Positions 59,876 through 64,000 of a DNA stretch of 64,000 bases are shown in pieces (position 1 is the first letter of the stretch; each line of letters starts with the position of its first letter). The notes under the pieces were generated by a model that did no database searches, had not been told where the DNA came from, and worked only from the letters and a program-made list of their open reading frames with translations. Made by a program: the position numbers and the translations under genes. The stretch comes from an uncultured Rhodospirillaceae bacterium (GTDB lineage Bacteria > Pseudomonadota > Alphaproteobacteria > Reyranellales > Reyranellaceae): NCBI GenBank assembly GCA_945952105.1, contig CAMFGZ010000007.1:62001-126000 (forward strand), in the 5' to 3' direction.

Positions 59876-61009
59876 CTACAACAATCTCATCTGCCGCCCG
59901 TCGCGCCTGGCATCGACGAGCGCGGTGCGGGCGGCGGCGGGAACGGCGAAGCGCTGCGTGTCGAGGCGATAGCGCACACGGTTGAGGCCGAGGCGTTTGA
60001 CCGACGCCGCGAAACGCTGGCTCAGAAGCTGCGCGATCGGCCCCTCGCCCTTCATGCGCGTGCCGAACTCCGCCTTGTAGAGCGCGCCGCCGCGCATCTG
60101 GCGCACGAGCGACAGCACGCGCTCGGCGCGGTCGGGCCGGTTGGAGCGCAGCCATTCCTCGAACAGGTCCTTGATCTCGAGTGGCAGGCGCAGAGCCGTG
60201 TAGCCCGCGCGCGTGGCGCCGGCCGCCGCGGCGGCGTCGAGGATCGACTCCATCTCGTGATCGTTGAGGCCGGGTATCATCGGCGCCGTCATCACCCCGA
60301 CGGGAATGCCGGCCTGGGCCAGCTCGCGGATCGCGTCGAGGCGCCGATGCGGCGCCGACGCGCGCGGCTCCATCGTGCGGGCGAGATCGCGGTCGAGCGT
60401 CGTCACCGACAGGAACACTTCGGCCAGGTTGCGCCTGGCCATGTCCCCCAGGATGTCGATGTCGCGCGTGATCAGGTGGTTCTTGGTGACGATGCCGACC
60501 GGATTGTTGAAGTCGCTGAGCACACGCAGGATCTGGCGGGTGATCTTGAGGTCGCGCTCGACCGGCTGGTAGGGATCGGTGTTGGTGCCCATAGCCACCA
60601 CGTTGCAGCGATATTTCGGCGAGGCCAGCTCGGCCGTCAGCAGCGCCGCCGCCTCCGGCTTGAAGAGGATCTTCGTCTCGAAATCGAGGCCGGGCGAGAG
60701 ACCGAGATAGGCATGCGTAGGCCGCGCGAAGCAGTAGATGCAACCATGCTCGCAGCCGCGATAGGGATTGATCGAGCGGTCGAAGGGAATGTCGGGCGAG
60801 CTGTTGCGCGCGAGGATGGTGCGTGTGGCGTCCTTCGTCAGCGTCGTGCGCAGCGGCGGCAGCTCGTCCTCGATGTCCCAGCCGTCGTTGGTGCGGATGC
60901 GCTTCTCGTCGTCGTAGCGGCTGGTCGCATTGCTGAGTGCGCCGCGCCCGTTGTGCTGCGGCTCGGCGATCTGGTCGTCCGGATAAAGCGGGTCAACGGG
61001 CTCTTTCAT
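59876..61009 (-). CDS. PA0069/SPL-like radical SAM protein
   Basis: A 377-residue radical SAM enzyme. The [4Fe-4S] ligands are Cys86, Cys90 and Cys93 in GCEHGCIYC. NPYRGCEHG, FARPTHAYLG and NTDPYQPVE are typical of the group often annotated as DNA repair photolyase (SPL-like), though the true reaction is unknown. The ATG at 61009 is preferred; an ATG at 61045 would extend over the LexA-type box. The box at 61024-61038 lies just upstream, suggesting SOS control. The GST gene follows in the same unit. Confidence 0.88.
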   Translation of the reverse strand: MKEPVDPLYPDDQIAEPQHNGRGALSNATSRYDDEKRIRTNDGWDIEDELPPLRTTLTKDATRTILARNSSPDIPFDRSINPYRGCEHGCIYCFARPTHAYLGLSPGLDFETKILFKPEAAALLTAELASPKYRCNVVAMGTNTDPYQPVERDLKITRQILRVLSDFNNPVGIVTKNHLITRDIDILGDMARRNLAEVFLSVTTLDRDLARTMEPRASAPHRRLDAIRELAQAGIPVGVMTAPMIPGLNDHEMESILDAAAAAGATRAGYTALRLPLEIKDLFEEWLRSNRPDRAERVLSLVRQMRGGALYKAEFGTRMKGEGPIAQLLSQRFAASVKRLGLNRVRYRLDTQRFAVPAAARTALVDARRDGRQMRLL

Positions 61010-61023
61010 GAAGCCGACTCTTA

Positions 61024-61038
61024 GAACAAAAGAAGAAC
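61024..61038 (-). promoter_or_regulatory. LexA-type SOS box (GTTC-N7-GTTC)
   Basis: On the + strand GAAC-N7-GAAC (61024-61027 and 61035-61038), which reads GTTC-N7-GTTC on the minus strand, the direct-repeat LexA motif of alphaproteobacteria. It lies 15-29 bp upstream of the radical SAM start and 65 bp upstream of the divergent acetyltransferase. Confidence 0.65.
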
Positions 61039-61102
61039 GAGTCAAGCCACTGTCCCTAGCGGTTCATTGTCTCGTGCTAGGACGATCCCTAGAGAGAAAG
61101 CC

Positions 61103-61570
61103 ATGCCAGCCATCGAGTTACGCACCGCCCGCCCCGAAGACCAAGACTTCCTGCTGAGCCTTTCACCGCGCCTGTCCGGCGTTCCCGGCCCGGCTTGGCA
61201 CGACCTCGCGGCCATGGAGGGTTTCCAGGACCGCTACATGGCCTCGACCTTCGCCAGGGTCGATCCGGCCGCTCAGACTCTCGTCGCCTGGACGGCCGAC
61301 GAGAAACGGCTGGGCTACATCCACATGCGCCCGTTCAAGGACGGCGTGACCGACGAGCCCTGCGGCTACGTCTCGCTGCTGGCCCTCGTCGAGGGTGCCG
61401 AGGGCCGGGGCATCGCTCACCTGATGATGCAGGAGGCCGAGACCTGGGCCCGCGCGCAGGGCTACCGCTTCCTCTGCCTCGACGTATTCGCCGACAACCG
61501 CCACGCCGTCGAGTTCTACGAGCGCCGCGGCTTCCAGACCGAGACGCTGCGCATGGTGAAGCCGCTATAG
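61103..61570 (+). CDS. GNAT family N-acetyltransferase
   Basis: A 155-residue acetyltransferase. The acetyl-CoA site is LVEGAEGRGIAHLMMQEAE (Q/RxxGxG/A-type), with DNRHAVEFYERRGF near the end. Substrate unknown. I chose the ATG at 61103, which has AGAGAG upstream and opens at the conserved IELRTARPEDQ; an upstream GTG would add 12 residues. Divergent from the SPL-like gene and near the LexA-type box. Confidence 0.85.
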   Translation: MPAIELRTARPEDQDFLLSLSPRLSGVPGPAWHDLAAMEGFQDRYMASTFARVDPAAQTLVAWTADEKRLGYIHMRPFKDGVTDEPCGYVSLLALVEGAEGRGIAHLMMQEAETWARAQGYRFLCLDVFADNRHAVEFYERRGFQTETLRMVKPL

Positions 61571-61650
61571 TTCCGGAGCAAAAGTGCAGGAGAAAACCAG
61601 GGACAGCCCCCCCTCGGTCTCTTCATGCCGTGGCAGAAGGATATTTTCTG

Positions 61651-62034
61651 ATGGTCGAGGAGTTCCTGTTCATTGGGTTATTCCTCGTGATCTTGACCTT
61701 TGGCACGATATTTCTTTTAACCGGGCTAGCCAGTGAGACAGCACGCCGTCAACGCAGATTGTGGTTTTGGCTAATTCCCTTTGCGCTTAGCCAGGCCATG
61801 ATCATTGGTGCAGGAGAATTACAAAGGCAACTTGAGAAGCCAACACTGGATATCGTCCATCACGCCTTCCTTGGCATGCAGTTCGCGATGGCCATCTATC
61901 TTGTCTACATGCTGAAGGGCGCCCGCCTTCTAAGTGTCGGATTGGCGATCTTCTCCCTTATCTACGCATTTTATGCTTCTCTCACAGCGATTATGTTTGA
62001 GGTCTTCTCGGGAATCGATTTGCTAATCGATTAG
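61651..62034 (+). CDS. Small integral membrane protein, unknown
   Basis: A 127-residue protein with four hydrophobic segments (FIGLFLVILTFGTIFLLTGL, LWFWLIPFALSQAMIIGAG, HHAFLGMQFAMAIYLVYML, VGLAIFSLIYAFYASLTAIMF). Family not recognised. AGAAGGA lies about 11 nt ahead of the ATG. Its base composition is visibly more A+T-rich than the genes on both sides, hinting at acquisition. It ends 66 bp before the convergent phosphotransferase gene; the gap shows nothing else. Confidence 0.65.
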   Translation: MVEEFLFIGLFLVILTFGTIFLLTGLASETARRQRRLWFWLIPFALSQAMIIGAGELQRQLEKPTLDIVHHAFLGMQFAMAIYLVYMLKGARLLSVGLAIFSLIYAFYASLTAIMFEVFSGIDLLID

Positions 62035-62100
62035 GTGGCGTTTCCGTCTGGCTTTCTCTGCCGTGTCGTTCTCACCATTCCGACCGGGCTCCGGAAAGCG

Positions 62101-63087
62101 CTATAGCCACTCGGCGCGAATCGAGCGGATCGTCTCGCGGTCGAACGCGAAGGCGATCCTCGACCGCAGGTGAGTCCGCATCTCCGGCGACAGGCCGGCA
62201 TCGCTCCATTGCGAGGGATCGGACGGATCGCGCGGCGCCTGTGTCTGCACCTTCCAGCGCGCCATGAACATCGTCGTGCGCAGCCAGGTGAGTCGGCGCA
62301 TCGGCAGCAGCCAGGGCCGCAATTCGGCAGCGCGCGCTTCGCCGACCTTCGCGAGATAGACGTCGTAGAAGCCCTCGACCTCGGCACGCGACAGGACCTT
62401 GCCGACATCGGGATGCCAGACGGTCGAGGTCGATAGGCTCGCGTGCGCGAGATCGATCGCGGGCGAGCCGACATGCACCTTCTCGAGATCGACGAACCAG
62501 GCGATGCCGTCGCGATCGACGATGAAGTTGCCGGGATGCGTATCGGCCAGCGCGATCGACAGTGGCTGCGGGCGATGCGCCAACGTCTCGGCCATGCCGC
62601 GCATCAGTTCGAGTTCTTCGACGATCTCGGCGCGCGCGTCTGCATCAGTGACTGCCTTATCGAGAAAGCGTTGAGCGCCCTGCTCCACGATATCGAGTGC
62701 CGTGCGAAACGGATTGTCCTGCCGTGGGATTGGCGAACCCGATGCTGGCAATGGCAAGGAATGGAGACGCGCCAACGTCTCCGCCATCGCATCGAGTTCA
62801 TCCGGCAGGCGCGGCGCGCGGCCGTCGATGAAATCGACGATCAAAGCCCCGCCGGGCAGTCCAGGCCGCGGCTCGATCACCTCATGAAGTCGCGGCGTGC
62901 GCCCGGATGGCGCGAGATGACGAAAGGCTTCGGCCTGCAGATGCAGCCGCGCCGCCGCCGTCGGATCGTCTTCATAGGCATAAGCAATCCGCGCGAGGCG
63001 TCCGCCCTTCAGCCTGACATGCCCATGCGCCGTGCCGATCGCCGGCAGTTCCTTGCCCTCGCGAATGGCGGCGAGGAGATCAGCCAC
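62101..63087 (-). CDS. Aminoglycoside-phosphotransferase-like kinase
   Basis: A 328-residue protein of the APH/choline kinase fold. The catalytic loop is ADTHPGNFIVDRDG (D, H and N of Brenner's motif in the order D-x-H-x-x-N) and WFVDLEKVHVG holds the metal-binding Asp. The first 90 residues form a variant N-lobe. The substrate is unknown and antibiotic resistance should not be assumed. It starts inside the 3' end of moaB (8-bp overlap), so the two are coupled. Confidence 0.78.
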   Translation of the reverse strand: MADLLAAIREGKELPAIGTAHGHVRLKGGRLARIAYAYEDDPTAAARLHLQAEAFRHLAPSGRTPRLHEVIEPRPGLPGGALIVDFIDGRAPRLPDELDAMAETLARLHSLPLPASGSPIPRQDNPFRTALDIVEQGAQRFLDKAVTDADARAEIVEELELMRGMAETLAHRPQPLSIALADTHPGNFIVDRDGIAWFVDLEKVHVGSPAIDLAHASLSTSTVWHPDVGKVLSRAEVEGFYDVYLAKVGEARAAELRPWLLPMRRLTWLRTTMFMARWKVQTQAPRDPSDPSQWSDAGLSPEMRTHLRSRIAFAFDRETIRSIRAEWL

Positions 63088-63628
63088 TGCGCGGCATCTT
63101 GCCTTCGTTGAGGCGCGGCATCAGTTCGGCGAAGTTGCAAGGGCGGAAGCGGATGTCGAGCTGCTGGCGCAGGATGTCGTCCCAGCCGTCCTTGCAGGCG
63201 CCGGTCGAGCCGGGCAGCGCGAAGATGTAGGTCGCGTTGGCGACGCCCGCGGTGGCGCGGCTCTGCATGGTCGAGGTACCGATCTTCTGGAAGCTGATCC
63301 AGCGGAAGGTCTCGCCGAACCCGTCGATCTTCTTCTCGAACAGCGCTTCCAGCGCCTCGGGCGTCACGTCGCGGCCGGTGACGCCGGTGCCGCCGGTCGA
63401 GATCACTGCCTCGATGCGCGGATCGTCGATCCACTTCTGCACCTGGGCGCGGATCAGTGCGACGTCGTCGGTGACGATGGCGCGATCAATCAGGACGTGG
63501 CCGTCGCGCGCGATGCGCTCGACCAGCGTGTCGCCCGACTTGTCGGTCTCGAGCGTGCGCGTGTCGGAAACCGTGAGAACGGCGATGTTCACCGGCTTGA
63601 ATTGCTTGGTTTCGTCGATGCGGTTCAT
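63080..63628 (-). CDS. moaB: Molybdopterin adenylyltransferase-like protein MoaB
   Basis: Molybdenum cofactor biosynthesis protein of the MoaB/MogA family, 182 residues. STGGTGVTGRDVTPEA is the MPT-binding signature, and FALPGSTGACKDGWDDIL and ILRQQLDIRFRPCNF are characteristic. It probably adenylylates molybdopterin or helps to insert Mo. The ATG at 63628 is preferred because an ATG at 63667 would add unconserved residues. Overlaps the kinase-like gene by 8 bp at its end. Confidence 0.92.
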   Translation of the reverse strand: MNRIDETKQFKPVNIAVLTVSDTRTLETDKSGDTLVERIARDGHVLIDRAIVTDDVALIRAQVQKWIDDPRIEAVISTGGTGVTGRDVTPEALEALFEKKIDGFGETFRWISFQKIGTSTMQSRATAGVANATYIFALPGSTGACKDGWDDILRQQLDIRFRPCNFAELMPRLNEGKMPRSG

Positions 63629-63778
63629 GGGTTCAGTATACCCCAGGAGCCGGCGACGACACGCCACCGAAGGATTTTTCCTTTCAGCACCGGAAAGGCA
63701 TCAGGACTTTCCATTGACTCGCCGGAGCCGCATCTTAGTGATGGCCGCTCGTAAAATTCGAAACGCTCGGAGACATCA

Positions 63779-64000
63779 TGACCGGCCCCACCGACTGGAA
63801 GCATGACGGCGTGCGGGTCATCCCCGCCGGATCGCTCGACACCAACACCGCGCAGACCCCGGGCATGAACCGGGCCGCGGCCATCAATTTCGCCCGCGTC
63901 GGCGCGCAGAAGCTGTGGGCCGGCACGGTGACCATCCATGCCCATGCCAAGACCGGCGCCCATCATCACGGGCACCTGGAGAGCGTGATCTACGTGGTGA
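63779..64000 (+). CDS. Cupin-domain protein, 5' part
   Basis: The first 74 residues of a frame that runs off the window end. It shows AHHHGHLESVIYVV, a cupin motif 1 with clustered metal-binding His and a Glu. Preceding residues (TDWKHDGVRVIPAGSLDTNT) have no clear domain. A GGAG site lies 5 nt ahead of the ATG. Substrate and length are unknown because the 3' end is missing. Confidence 0.75.

Noticed and set aside
57587..61024. An 1145-residue + strand frame across four genes
   Set aside because: It crosses genes in both orientations and shows only shadow composition.
62101..63087. Antibiotic-resistance aminoglycoside phosphotransferase
   Set aside because: The fold is right, but residues for aminoglycoside binding cannot be recognised and the gene is coupled to moaB, which suggests a metabolic kinase.

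Overview
The window is high-GC, densely coded chromosomal DNA from an alphaproteobacterium. The evidence is an atpHAGDC operon without F0 genes, a CcrM-type GANTC methyltransferase beside mutY/smc, an mdh-sucC-sucD-sucA-odhB-lpd TCA cluster, a DUF484-xerC pair, and an alphaproteobacterial-type LexA box (GTTC-N7-GTTC). The overall gene set suggests a Rhodospirillales or Reyranella-like lineage, but that is inference; no rRNA or other marker is present to settle it. I found no tRNA, rRNA, CRISPR array, insertion sequence or prophage.

Layout. 1-4.1 kb: 3' end of gpmI, then ctpA, a divergent polysaccharide deacetylase and rppH on the + strand. 4.1-12.3 kb: on the - strand, priA, atpH-A-G-D-C and a ferritin-like diiron protein. 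12.3-16.7 kb: + strand fsa-type aldolase, DUF484, xerC, an Asp/Glu racemase homologue and a lytic transglycosylase with a SPOR domain. 17-25.6 kb: mixed transport and envelope genes (APC permease, OprB porin, hydrolase, site-2 protease, Kef-type antiporter with a cyclic-nucleotide-binding tail) and an ECF sigma/anti-sigma pair behind a small exported protein. 25.6-34.5 kb: the oxoglutarate dehydrogenase/succinyl-CoA synthetase/malate dehydrogenase cluster. 34.6-39.4 kb: two alpha/beta hydrolases, zapE, fmt and truA.

39.4-44.1 kb is different: it is visibly more A+T-rich and holds only unfamiliar small exported proteins, an RTX/solenoid protein, a lipoprotein and a LuxR-type regulator. It sits between truA and the dapE block like an inserted accessory island. 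From 44.1 to 53.9 kb come dapE, smc, a DsbA-like protein, a DUF721-DsbA fusion, mutY and ccrM. From 54 to 64 kb there is a mix of oxidoreductase, glutathione-transferase, VOC, rnhB, nucleotidyltransferase, AEC transporter, radical SAM, acetyltransferase, phosphotransferase and moaB genes, ending in a truncated cupin gene.

Most notable points: (1) an uninterrupted DUF721-Tat signal-DsbA reading frame next to a second DsbA paralogue; (2) four GANTC sites within 64 bp upstream of ccrM, the enzyme that methylates GANTC; (3) a perfect LexA-type box in front of an SPL-like radical SAM gene; (4) long palindromic repeats of at least three families, placed almost only in gaps between convergent genes; (5) the A+T-rich island with an NxGxIxG solenoid/RTX protein and Cys-rich exported partners; (6) a possible ECF promoter ahead of the exported-protein/sigma/anti-sigma unit.
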